This document shows positions 54,585 to 63,063 of a stretch of 64,000 nt of DNA, piece after piece. The stretch covers positions 3,038,001-3,102,000 of the forward strand of contig NZ_CP107931.1 in NCBI RefSeq assembly GCF_036023875.1. The letters are read 5' to 3'. Numbering within the stretch: position 1 is the first letter of the stretch; each line of letters begins with the position of its first letter. The position numbers and the translations under genes are program-made. The stretch comes from Mycobacterium sp. NBC_00419. GTDB taxonomy: Bacteria; Actinomycetota; Actinomycetes; Mycobacteriales; Mycobacteriaceae. The notes below the pieces were generated by a model that ran no database searches, was not told the origin of the DNA, and worked only from the letters and a program-made list of their open reading frames with translations.

Positions 54585-55876
54585 TTCAACGCGCGACCCT
54601 GCTCGACGGGCGATCCGTCGACATCCGGGTCACCGACCGCATCGGCGATGTCGGCGCGTCCCTGGCGCCGCAGCCGCAGGAGAGCGTGTTCGACGCCGCC
54701 GGCGGCACCGTGATCCCGGGACTGCACGACCATCACGTACACCTGCGGGCCGCCGCCGCGGCGCTGGACTCCGTGCAGGTCGACCAGGCCCACGCGCACG
54801 ACCGGGCCGGGCTGGCCGCGATACTCGCCGCCGCCGATGTCGGCAGCGACGGCTGGGTCCGGGCCGTCGGCTACCACGAGTCGGTGGCAGGGCACCTCGA
54901 CCGGCACGTCCTCGACGAGTTGGCGCCCCATGTGCCGGTTCGGATCCAGCATCGCAGCGGGGTGCTGTGGATGCTGAACTCCGCGGGCCTGGCCGAAGTC
55001 GGCCTACCCGCTCACCCCGACGGGCGGCTGCGCAGCTACGACGGCTGGTCGGATTCCGTTGCGCGCCGGGACGTCTCGCTGGTGAGCTTGAGCGCTCGGC
55101 TCACGTCCTACGGGGTCACCGGGGTCACCGATGCCACCCCCGACCTGGACGCCGACTCGATCGTGAACCTGACGCAGGCTCATCACCACGGCGAGTTGCA
55201 CCAGCGGGTGCACTGGCTGGCGCCCGGTAAGCGAATCCTGCACGACGACAACCTCGATCTCGACGAGTTGACCGACTGGATCGCCACCCGCCACCGGGAC
55301 GGCCCGGTCGCCGTGCACTGCGTGACGGCCGGTCAACTGGTGGTCACGCTGGCAGCCCTCGACGTCGCGGGTGTGCATCCCGGCGATCGCATCGAGCACG
55401 CCGCGGTGGTGCCTGCCGACACCCTGGCCGATCTGGCCCGCCTGGATCCCGTGGTGGTGACCCAACCGAACTTCGTCGCCGAACGGGGCGACCAGTACCT
55501 GCTCGACGTCCCCGCCGCCGATCAGCAGGGCCTGTGGCGGCTGGCCTCCTTGCTCAGCGCCGGGGTGCGGGTGGCCCTGTCGACCGACCTGCCGTTCGGC
55601 GGTGCCGACCCGTGGGCGGCGATGCGGGCGGCGGTACGCCGGACCACTGGCCGGGGCGCGGTACTCAATGGCAATGAATGTGTCACGCCTGCACAAGCTT
55701 TGGCGATGTTCTGCGGTCATGCCGACCGTCCGGGCGTTGCGCGCACCATCGCGCCGGGACAGCCGGGCGAGCTGTGCGTGCTGGCCGGGTCACCGGACGA
55801 GGTCCTCGACACCCTGGCAGCCGACCAGGTGGTGGCCACCGTCATCGGTGGACACCTGCATGAGGTCAGGAGCTAG
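54578..55876 (+). CDS. Amidohydrolase family protein, YtcJ-like
   Basis: 432 residues. Metal site GLHDHHVHLRAAAAAL, with further elements RIQHRSGVLWMLNSAG, VAVHCVTAGQL, RIEHAAVVPADTL and ALSTDLPFGGADPWAAM. This corresponds to the metal-dependent hydrolase (YtcJ) subfamily. ATG overlaps the CoA-transferase end by 7 bases, so they are co-translated and may act in one pathway. Substrate unknown. Confidence 0.87.
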   Translation: MLIQRATLLDGRSVDIRVTDRIGDVGASLAPQPQESVFDAAGGTVIPGLHDHHVHLRAAAAALDSVQVDQAHAHDRAGLAAILAAADVGSDGWVRAVGYHESVAGHLDRHVLDELAPHVPVRIQHRSGVLWMLNSAGLAEVGLPAHPDGRLRSYDGWSDSVARRDVSLVSLSARLTSYGVTGVTDATPDLDADSIVNLTQAHHHGELHQRVHWLAPGKRILHDDNLDLDELTDWIATRHRDGPVAVHCVTAGQLVVTLAALDVAGVHPGDRIEHAAVVPADTLADLARLDPVVVTQPNFVAERGDQYLLDVPAADQQGLWRLASLLSAGVRVALSTDLPFGGADPWAAMRAAVRRTTGRGAVLNGNECVTPAQALAMFCGHADRPGVARTIAPGQPGELCVLAGSPDEVLDTLAADQVVATVIGGHLHEVRS

Positions 55877-56162
55877 TGCGCCAACTGGATTGAGGGCTGC
55901 GACTGAGAAGGTCACGCAGTCGCTTGGCTCCGCGGTCGGACAGCGGTCGAGACGACAGCGCGTAAGCGGCGGCTTGGTCGGGGGTTGCTCGCTGCGGTGC
56001 TGATCAATTCGATTACCTCAAACGGCATGCCATTGAAGCAATTACCCGCAGATCCTCACCCACCGTCTGACGATCCGCAGCATCGCCGTCCACGCTGCTG
56101 TTGCCGGGGCCCACTGCTCGTTGGGCTTGTGACTGCCGTTGCTCGGCGTCGAAGTACCGCAT
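55877..56162. other. Intergenic segment at island edge, possible gene remnant
   Basis: No complete gene is seen. On the minus strand a frame ending near 55870 reads like a coding tail (LSSRPLSDRGAKRLRDLLSR), but no start or family was recognised. It may be the relic of a gene broken when the following accessory segment was gained. Confidence 0.3.
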
Positions 56163-56969
56163 TCAGTGGGTGAGTTGGGCCGTCGTGGGAGCCTGCCAAA
56201 TGAGCGTGTGGTCTGGGTCCAGTTGTTGTGCGGAGGTGCTGGGTCGGCTGACGCAGTTGTTGTGGGCCGGCTGGGCACGTCGTCCCCAGGAGTCGTCGCC
56301 GATCCACGGCGGTAGTCCGAAGGGGAGGTCAGCTGCCGGAATGCGCTGGTAGTCGGATTCTTCGAAGGTGGCGCCGTAAGTGGGTCCGGTGGGGTCGCCG
56401 TCGGCATCTGGGGTGATGGCGGCGCGGAGTTGAGGCAGGGCTGCCCGCCACTTGTTGAGGAGCAGCGTCTCGTCGTGGTTCGACGGATGAGGCAGCTCGA
56501 ACAGTGCGACGTTGGGCCTGGTCGTCCATAATTTGACCGCTGCTGAGGCATTCGCGCCGAGGGCCACGATCACTTCAAGGTTGGGCGTTACGAGCATGTC
56601 GTAGAAGTGATTACGCCATGCGAGCTGTTGCGGATCGGAAAGCACGGGCTTTGCTTGGCTGACGTTCGACGGGTGTACGGCCACTGGGTAGGCGTTGACG
56701 AGGATGTAGGAGCGGGTGAGGCCGATTTTGGTCAGCAAGCCTTGAGTGCGTTGGCCGGCATCTCCGATGAGCGTGCGACCGACGAGCCTTTCGGTCGGCC
56801 CCGGATCAGAGCCAATACCGAGTAGTCGTGCGCTTCCGTCGAGGCGGCCCCTGTAGAAGACGGGACCCCAGTCGTACCAGAAATAGGGTCGATACTGCGG
56901 TGCGATTTCGGGCAGTGTCGCGAAGTGCTCCGCGAATGGTTGTGGCGGGCCGCCATCGAATCTGGTCAT
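56163..56969 (-). CDS. Uracil-DNA-glycosylase-superfamily-like protein
   Basis: 268 residues. LLGIGSDPGPTERLVGRTLI resembles the active-site entry of the family (a QDPxP-type loop), GDAGQRTQGLLTKIGLTRSY the following helix, and LFELPHPSNHDETLL the HPS-type loop near the end of the fold. The last ~80 residues are Gln/Thr/Asp-rich and not part of the domain. Key catalytic Asp/Asn cannot be assigned surely. SD GAGGAAT. GC is lower than the flanks, in an accessory segment. Confidence 0.65.
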   Translation of the reverse strand: MTRFDGGPPQPFAEHFATLPEIAPQYRPYFWYDWGPVFYRGRLDGSARLLGIGSDPGPTERLVGRTLIGDAGQRTQGLLTKIGLTRSYILVNAYPVAVHPSNVSQAKPVLSDPQQLAWRNHFYDMLVTPNLEVIVALGANASAAVKLWTTRPNVALFELPHPSNHDETLLLNKWRAALPQLRAAITPDADGDPTGPTYGATFEESDYQRIPAADLPFGLPPWIGDDSWGRRAQPAHNNCVSRPSTSAQQLDPDHTLIWQAPTTAQLTH

Positions 56970-57079
56970 GATTCCTCTATTCCGCGTCTACCAGCATGAT
57001 CGGGTTCCCTTGATTTGTCTATAACTCGGCGCGATGGCTTCTCCGGGAGTAAGACTGGCCAGATCCCGGGAGGTTGAAC

Positions 57080-58513
57080 GTGACTAAGACCAGCAAATCC
57101 AACCTGTTCATGAATGCCTACCTGCAAGGCATGCCTCGCGCGCTGACGACCTCCCCGCGGCGACCTGACGCCGATCGTGAGGTAGTCGGGTTGGAGGACC
57201 TCGACGCTGTTCTTGCGATGCCACAGCAGGCTGTCGCCATCGGCGGAACGGTGATCTCGCCCGACGGAGCATTGCCCGGCTGGGTGACCGTCGCGGGCGG
57301 CGTCATCACCGCGATCAGTGCGACCCGCCCCGACGACGCAGCGATCACGCTAGACACCGATGGCATCGTCATGCCTGGAATGCTGGATCTGCACGGGCAT
57401 CCGGAGTTCAACATCTTTGCCCCCTGGGAACCGCCCAAGACCTACGTCAACCGTTACGCATGGCGCGGCAGCGCGCCCTACAAGGAATTGATCCGCGATC
57501 CACAGAACCAGCTGATTGGCACTGTACCGACCGGATATCAGTTGCGGTACGCCGAAATTCGGGCATTGGTAGGTGGCGTCACAGCCATTCAGGGTGCAAG
57601 CCTCAAAACTCAAGGTTCCTACGAGTCGATGGTGCGCAATGTAGACGGCGTGGTCTTTGGTGAGCACAAAGCCCGCGCCGTGATCGACTTGCCTTCAAGC
57701 CTGGACTCTCCTCGCGGCGGCTCGGCATTCAAGAATGTCCTCGATGAGATCGAGGCCGGCCAGGTGACGGCGTTCTACGTTCACCTCGCCGAGGGCAAGC
57801 GCGACAACGAACGCTCGCAGAAGGAGTTCGATCATCTGGTGCAGATGGGCGGCCTGACCGCGGCGACGATCATCATTCACGGCACCGCGTTGACCCGCGA
57901 CCAATTCCAGCAAGCGAAAGACGCTGGCGCGAAGCTTGTCTGGTCGCCACAGTCCAATCTGCGATTATACGAAGAGACCACACGCGTCGCGGACGCTCTC
58001 GACGTCGGCCTGCCCGTGGCTTTGGGTGCCGATTGGCTTCCAAGCGGATCTCAGAGCCTGCTGGCAGAAATGAAGGTCGCTCGCGAAGAGCTCGAGAATC
58101 AGCAACACCCCATCGCCGCCAAGGATCTAGTCGCCATGGTTACCTCAGGGGCCGCCGACATCGCCGGCCTAGGAGGCAGCCTGGGACGCTTGGAGGTCGG
58201 GCGCCCCGCCGATCTTGTGGTGATGGCAAGCCAGGACGACGACGCATACGAATCGATCTGCCAGTCAACGCCTGCCGCAGTCGAACTCGTCATGATCGGC
58301 GGCGACGTCGTCTACGGCCAAGACACGTCCGTGACGGAGCTGGTCGGTGATGACGCTGCCAACCGGTATGAAAAGACCCGGGCGTGGGGTCGGAAAATGC
58401 TGCTCGACACCAGCTACACCGTGAGGCCAGCAGACAAGGCAGCTCCAACATTGTTGGCCATCCGACAATCCCTGACCAGCGTCTACCGGCCCGTCGGGCC
58501 GATCTGGGCCTGA
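57080..58513 (+). CDS. Amidohydrolase family protein (cytosine deaminase/ATZ-like)
   Basis: 477 residues from GTG 57080 (GGGAGG just upstream). Order: a short beta-strand domain (VISPDGALPGWVTVAGGVIT), then MLDLHGHPEFNIFAPW with the metal HxH, IIIHGTALTRDQF with a metal His, and GADWLPSGSQSLLAEM with the catalytic Asp. GRLEVGRPADLVVMAS returns to the composite-site strand. This is the imidazolonepropionase/amidohydrolase 1 layout. Substrate not predictable. Lies in the accessory segment. Confidence 0.85.
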   Translation: MTKTSKSNLFMNAYLQGMPRALTTSPRRPDADREVVGLEDLDAVLAMPQQAVAIGGTVISPDGALPGWVTVAGGVITAISATRPDDAAITLDTDGIVMPGMLDLHGHPEFNIFAPWEPPKTYVNRYAWRGSAPYKELIRDPQNQLIGTVPTGYQLRYAEIRALVGGVTAIQGASLKTQGSYESMVRNVDGVVFGEHKARAVIDLPSSLDSPRGGSAFKNVLDEIEAGQVTAFYVHLAEGKRDNERSQKEFDHLVQMGGLTAATIIIHGTALTRDQFQQAKDAGAKLVWSPQSNLRLYEETTRVADALDVGLPVALGADWLPSGSQSLLAEMKVAREELENQQHPIAAKDLVAMVTSGAADIAGLGGSLGRLEVGRPADLVVMASQDDDAYESICQSTPAAVELVMIGGDVVYGQDTSVTELVGDDAANRYEKTRAWGRKMLLDTSYTVRPADKAAPTLLAIRQSLTSVYRPVGPIWA

Positions 58514-58529
58514 GCCGCCGGGCGCACTG

Positions 58530-59357
58530 TCAGGAGCCGATGCGGGCGATCGCGGTGCTCGCCAGGCCCTCAAGGGTCTCGCAGGGCAGTGGTCCGTCCA
58601 CCGCGTAGATACGATTGCCGGCAAGCAGTACCGACACCCGCCGCAACATTCCGCTTTCGCGCTGGGTGCTGACACATTTCGCAGATCCGGGCATGCCATG
58701 TGCCTCGGCGGTCTGATTGTCGGCACCCAGGCCCGCCATGTCGAAGTCACTTCGAGCATCGACAGGGAAGCTACCGGACAGGTCGAGTTGTGAGGTGATC
58801 ATCTTGCCGTCGGCGTTGTAGGTACAGAACGGCGAGAGTGATCCTTCCTCGTCATCGCCCGGGAGGATACTCGGCGTTTGTCCACCGAGAGCGTTGGTAG
58901 CTTCCGCAGAAGTGATCCAGTCACAAGGCTGAAGGACCGGCGGCGCAGTCGGGTCGAACGGCACGACATGGAGCGTGATGACGTCGGCGGCTCCAGCAAG
59001 GGCGCCGGGTGCGGGCGAAATCTCGGTGATGCGATAGTTGCCGATGCTGCCGCTCTCAACGTCGCGCCCATCGGGGGGAAACGCGTGGAAGTTATCCCAG
59101 CAGCCCAGTGGGCCGATCTCCGCGTCGAAGAGAATGGTGCCCACGACCTGAGGAACCGGCCGCGGCCATGTCTGTGCGGCACAGAGCTGTTCGAGGCTAG
59201 TCGGCTGAGACCCTGTAGCGGCGGGTGCGGATGACGTTGCCGTCGACGCAGCGCCCGCTGGGGCCAGCGGTGCAGCCTTCGGACTGCCGGTGCTGCATCC
59301 TGCGACCACCACAAGCGCTGCGATTGAACTGCCGACAAAAAGAGCTTTACAGGCCAG
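58530..59357 (-). CDS. DUF3558-like lipoprotein, non-canonical start
   Basis: About 275 residues if translated from CTG 59357. Only GTG codons at ~59309-59312 exist in the lipobox-proximal frame, which would leave a 4-5 residue signal. From the CTG the N-terminus reads as a proper lipoprotein signal (ACKALFVGSSIAALVVVAGC), so either a rare CTG start or a frame error upstream is implied. Mature part: Ser/Ala/Pro linker, then Cys-rich beta domain (GCWDNFHAF, QPCDWITSAEATNALGG, FCTYN) typical of DUF3558. Confidence 0.7.
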   Translation of the reverse strand: MACKALFVGSSIAALVVVAGCSTGSPKAAPLAPAGAASTATSSAPAATGSQPTSLEQLCAAQTWPRPVPQVVGTILFDAEIGPLGCWDNFHAFPPDGRDVESGSIGNYRITEISPAPGALAGAADVITLHVVPFDPTAPPVLQPCDWITSAEATNALGGQTPSILPGDDEEGSLSPFCTYNADGKMITSQLDLSGSFPVDARSDFDMAGLGADNQTAEAHGMPGSAKCVSTQRESGMLRRVSVLLAGNRIYAVDGPLPCETLEGLASTAIARIGS

Positions 59358-59409
59358 ACGCTACCGCCACCTGCGCACATTAAGATGCGAGCCTATCGCG
59401 ACAATCCAG

Positions 59410-59670
59410 TCCGTTCGGCGGACCGGGTTGGGACGTCGTCTTCTAGCGGAAATACGCCAGGCCGTCGCCGCCGACCTGCCGCTAGTTGCAGAGACGGACG
59501 CTGACGGAGTTGGCTACTGCGCCTCGTCCGGCTTCACCATCACGCCCCTTGGCGAGAAGTATCCCGGTGTGCAGAGATTCCGTGCACGTCTGACGGCCAT
59601 CCCTGCCGGAACAAGAACTGATCACCCCCAGATCTTTAGAAGCGAGGGAAGGCTGGCAGTCGACGTTTGA
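59410..59670 (+). pseudogene. GNAT acetyltransferase remnant (C-terminal half)
   Basis: The translated frame contains RRTGLGRRLLAEIRQAVA, a truncated acetyl-CoA loop (R-x-x-G-x-G), and SSGFTITPLGEKYPGVQRF, the conserved end of GNAT domains. The preceding ~40 codons do not form the N-terminal strands, and they overlap the DUF3558 start region on the other strand. It is a partial gene, probably a decayed remnant at the island edge. Confidence 0.6.
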
Positions 59671-59765
59671 GGGCAACCTGACTCAGATGCGGTCGCTCAG
59701 GACCCTAGCGAGGCAGTCGAGAGGAACCCAATACTGTGAGTCCCGGTCGCCATTCCATTGCCGCC

Positions 59766-60923
59766 TCAGTGCGGCAGATCCCGGAACGCGGTAGTGCGGT
59801 AGGGCTCAGGCTCTTTCGGCAATCCGAGAACGCGTTCGCCGACGATGTTGCGCTGGATCTGGTCGGTGCCGCCGCCGATCGAGGTGAAGTAGGCGTTCAG
59901 GGCGCGGAACGTCACCGCATCGCCGACCGGATTGTCCGGGCCCGCCAGCATCGACTCCGGCCCGATGATCGTGGTCTGGACCCGGGCCGTCTCGTGCAGG
60001 ATCCGCGACATCGCGATCTTGCCGAGCGCCAGCAGGGTGGCCGCCTCGACGCGGTCGGTGGTGGCCTTCGCGCGCTGGGTGTTCCACCGGTTGACCGCCG
60101 CGTACGCCTCGACCCTGGCGATCTCCTGGCGGATGTGCGCGTCGGCAAGGTTGCCCGCGTTGCGCGCCATCGCGATCAGACTGTCGTTGTCGGCCTGCGG
60201 CTTTCGTGCGGACCGGGCCGTGCGGGCGAGGTCGCCCATCAGCCGGCGTTCGTAGGCGAGTGCCACCTGCAGCACCGACCAGCCGCCGCCGGGTTCACCG
60301 ACCAGGTTCGCATCGGGGACCCGGGCGTCGGTGATGAACACCTCGTTGAACTCCGACTCCCCGGTGATCTGGTGAATCGGCCGGATCTCCACTCCGGGCT
60401 GGCGCATCGGGAACATGAAGAAGCTGATCCCGTTGTGCTTGGGCACATCCCAGTCGGTGCGGGCCACCAGCAGCCCGTAGTCGGCGGACTTTGCGAACGA
60501 CGTCCACACCTTCTGGCCGTTGATCACCCAGTCGTCGCCGTCGCGCTCGGCCCTGGTGCGCAACCCGGCCAGATCAGATCCCGCTCCCGGCTCGGAGTAC
60601 AGCAGGCACCACTTCGTCTCGCCGCGGATCGACGGCGGGATCAGGCGGAGTTTCTGCTCGTCGGTGCCGAGGTCGTGCAGGGTGGTGGCGAACAGGTTCG
60701 CCCGGTCATGTCCAGTTCCGGGCGCGCCGACGGCGGCGAATTCGGCTGCCACGATCCGGGATTGGGGATCGGTCAGGCCGCGTCCCCACCACTGTGGCTC
60801 CCAGCTCGGGACCGCCCAGCCGGCGTCGAATACCAGCTGCGCCCAGCGGCCGCGCTCGATGGCCGGATCCCAGTTGGCGGCCAGCCACGCCCGGACTTCG
60901 TCGCGCACGTCGTCGTCGGTCAT
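59766..60923 (-). CDS. Acyl-CoA dehydrogenase (second subunit-like, FadE)
   Basis: 385 residues. LYSEPGAGSDLAGLRTRAE, QKVWTSFAKSADYGLLVAR and IHQITGESEFNEVFI are the FAD/acyl-binding pieces; GGGTDQIQRNIVGERVLG is the C-terminal end. The position of the catalytic Glu is held by GGGTDQIQRN, with Asp in place of Glu. That is common in one half of mycobacterial heterotetrameric acyl-CoA dehydrogenases. Its ATG overlaps the preceding fadE stop, which forms such a pair. Confidence 0.87.
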   Translation of the reverse strand: MTDDDVRDEVRAWLAANWDPAIERGRWAQLVFDAGWAVPSWEPQWWGRGLTDPQSRIVAAEFAAVGAPGTGHDRANLFATTLHDLGTDEQKLRLIPPSIRGETKWCLLYSEPGAGSDLAGLRTRAERDGDDWVINGQKVWTSFAKSADYGLLVARTDWDVPKHNGISFFMFPMRQPGVEIRPIHQITGESEFNEVFITDARVPDANLVGEPGGGWSVLQVALAYERRLMGDLARTARSARKPQADNDSLIAMARNAGNLADAHIRQEIARVEAYAAVNRWNTQRAKATTDRVEAATLLALGKIAMSRILHETARVQTTIIGPESMLAGPDNPVGDAVTFRALNAYFTSIGGGTDQIQRNIVGERVLGLPKEPEPYRTTAFRDLPH

Positions 60924-62035
60924 GACTGTGCCTCCCGCAGCCGGATGTAGCGTTCGCGGTGCCAGGCCGGGTCGCCGAAGATCTGCGCATCGGTGCGTGC
61001 CCGGCGCAGATACAGGTGGGCCGGGTGTTCCCAGGTGAAGCCGATACCGCCGTGGGCCTGGATGTTGTTGGCAGCGACAGACACGAAGGCGTCCGAGCAG
61101 AATGCCTGGGCCAGAGCAAGATCGGCCAGCCGGTCGGGGTCGCCGGCGTCGAAGGCCGCCGCGACATGACGGGCCGCCGACAGCGCGGACTGCGCCTCGA
61201 GCAGCATGTCGGCACACATGTGCTTGATGGCCTGGAAGCTGCCGATCGCGCGACCGAACTGGAAGCGCGTCTTGGCGTAGTCAGCCGCCATCTGCATGAC
61301 GTGCATCGCCGCGCCGGCCTGCTCGCCGAGCAGCGCCACCGAGGCCCGGTCCAGCGCCGCATCCAGTGCGGCCGCACCGGCGTCGATCGAGCCGACCAGC
61401 CGGGCCGGGGTCTGCTCCAGCGTGAGCCGGCCCTGTCTGCGGGTCAGGTCGATGGTGGCCAGCGGGGCGACGGTCAGCCCCGGCGCATCGTGCTCGACGG
61501 CGAACACACCGGTGTCGGCGGTGACGTAGAACCGCTGCGCCGCCGTCGCGTCGAGCACGTAGGTCTTGCTGCCCGACAGGCGCCACTGGGGGCCGTCCGG
61601 CGTGGCGGTGGTGGCAGGTGCAGCAGGTGGTCGCGCCGACCCCGCCTCGGCGAAGGCGACGCCGGTGATCAATTCACCGGTCGCGATCCGCGGCAGGACG
61701 TCGGCTTTCTCATCCGGATCATCAAGGGCGATAAGGAGATTCGGCGTCAGTACCGCGGTGGATAGGTACGGTGCGCACAGCAGTGCCGCACCCATCCGCT
61801 CGGACACCACACCCAGTTCCACGGCGCCGGCACCGGCCCCGCCGAACTGTTCGGGGATCGCCAAACCGAGGATGCCCATCGCGGCCAGTTCAGCCCACAG
61901 CGCAGGGTCGTAGCCGCTGTCCCCGGCCATCAGCCGGCGGACCTCAGCCTCCGGTGACCGCTTGGCCAGCAGGTCGGCGACGGCCTCACTGAGATCGCGC
62001 TGTTCGGTGCTCAGCGTCGGTGACGCGGCGCTCAT
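60920..62035 (-). CDS. Acyl-CoA dehydrogenase (first subunit-like, FadE)
   Basis: 371 residues. IPEQFGGAGAGAVELGVVSE is the N-terminal domain motif, VAFAEAGSARPPAAP replaces the usual serine-containing FAD loop, and RFQFGRAIGSFQAIKHMCAD and AHGGIGFTWEHPAHLYLRR follow. It overlaps lipW-like (ATGA) upstream and the next fadE (ATGA) downstream. Such pairs act as alpha2-beta2 enzymes on sterol or branched acyl-CoA side chains (family knowledge; substrate here unknown). Confidence 0.87.
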   Translation of the reverse strand: MSAASPTLSTEQRDLSEAVADLLAKRSPEAEVRRLMAGDSGYDPALWAELAAMGILGLAIPEQFGGAGAGAVELGVVSERMGAALLCAPYLSTAVLTPNLLIALDDPDEKADVLPRIATGELITGVAFAEAGSARPPAAPATTATPDGPQWRLSGSKTYVLDATAAQRFYVTADTGVFAVEHDAPGLTVAPLATIDLTRRQGRLTLEQTPARLVGSIDAGAAALDAALDRASVALLGEQAGAAMHVMQMAADYAKTRFQFGRAIGSFQAIKHMCADMLLEAQSALSAARHVAAAFDAGDPDRLADLALAQAFCSDAFVSVAANNIQAHGGIGFTWEHPAHLYLRRARTDAQIFGDPAWHRERYIRLREAQS

Positions 62036-62916
62036 GACAGGTGGGGGCGCAGGCTGGCGCACTGGCTGTCGAAGAACGCCCGGGATATCGAGGCCTTCGG
62101 CACGATCCCGTCGAAGCCGTGGAATGCGCCGGGCACCACGTGCACCTCGCACGGCACCCCGGCGTCGGTCAGTCGCTGCGCGTACGCCAGGTCCTCGTCG
62201 TGGAACAGGTCCAGCGTGCCCACCCCCAGCCAGGCCGGCGGCAGCCCGGCGAGGTCGGTGCGCCGAGCGGGCACAGCCGCCTGCGGGTCGGCCCCGCCGA
62301 GGTAGGACTGCCAGCCGTGGCGGTTACTGGTCGCGTTCCACAGGCGGTGCCCCGCGTCGTGAAGATGGGCGCCGACGGTTCGGTCGTCGAGCATGGGATA
62401 GACCAGCACCTGGAACACCGGTTTGAGTTCGCCGCGGTCACGGGTCAGCAGTGCCAGCGCAGCCGCCAGGCCGCCGCCGGCGCTGGCGCCGCCGATCGCG
62501 ATGCGGTCGCGGTCGACGCCGGGCAGCGCGGCCAGCCAGGTCAGCGCGCTGTAGCAATCGTCCAGTGGCGCGGGGTAGGGATGTTCGGGAGCCAACCGGT
62601 AGTCGACAGAGGCGACCGTGATGCCCAGCGCGGCGACGAACCGGCGGCACAGCGCGTCGTCCTGGGCGGCGGTGCCGATCACGTAGCCGCCGCCGTGAAT
62701 CCACAGCAGTGCGGGCGTGGACGCGGTCGCTCCGGTGGGCCGGTAGAGACGCACGCCGACGCCGGAGGGCAGGGTGAGCACCTCGACGCCCTCGTTGTCG
62801 ACGCGCTGCAGGCTGGTCAGCTTCCGTATGAACGGAGTCGTGAATCCGGAGATGAGCTTGCGCGGGACGTACCGCGCCGCACTGCGCAGTTCGGGGTGGA
62901 TGTCGGTGTTGGACAC
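62032..62916 (-). CDS. Alpha/beta hydrolase, hormone-sensitive-lipase family (LipW-like)
   Basis: 294 residues. HSL motif LLWIHGGGYVIGTAAQDD supplies the oxyanion hole, IGGASAGGGLAAAL the nucleophile Ser, GTLDLFHDEDLAYAQ the Asp and VPGAFHGFD the His. An esterase for short acyl esters is expected. Position and size agree with M. tuberculosis LipW (Rv0217c, 302 aa). It starts a three-gene minus-strand operon with overlapping starts (lipW, fadE, fadE). Confidence 0.87.
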   Translation of the reverse strand: MSNTDIHPELRSAARYVPRKLISGFTTPFIRKLTSLQRVDNEGVEVLTLPSGVGVRLYRPTGATASTPALLWIHGGGYVIGTAAQDDALCRRFVAALGITVASVDYRLAPEHPYPAPLDDCYSALTWLAALPGVDRDRIAIGGASAGGGLAAALALLTRDRGELKPVFQVLVYPMLDDRTVGAHLHDAGHRLWNATSNRHGWQSYLGGADPQAAVPARRTDLAGLPPAWLGVGTLDLFHDEDLAYAQRLTDAGVPCEVHVVPGAFHGFDGIVPKASISRAFFDSQCASLRPHLS

Positions 62917-63013
62917 CCGTCAAGTATGGCCCGTGCTGCAACAGTGCCGCGGCTGACCCCTGGTGAGACGACCCTTGATCGCGGGTGGGTCGAGACGTAT
63001 CGTGAGGTCCGCT

Positions 63014-63038
63014 ATTACGGAACTACGCGTAGCGTAAT
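63014..63038. promoter_or_regulatory. Palindromic candidate operator before the monooxygenase
   Basis: ATTACG (63014-63019) and CGTAAT (63033-63038) flank CTACGCGTAG, a perfect 10-base palindrome at 63023-63032. It lies between lipW-like and the monooxygenase start, 26 bases before the GTG, so it could govern either gene. Confidence 0.5.
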
Positions 63039-63063
63039 TGCCGATCGGTGAGAGGAACCCGGT

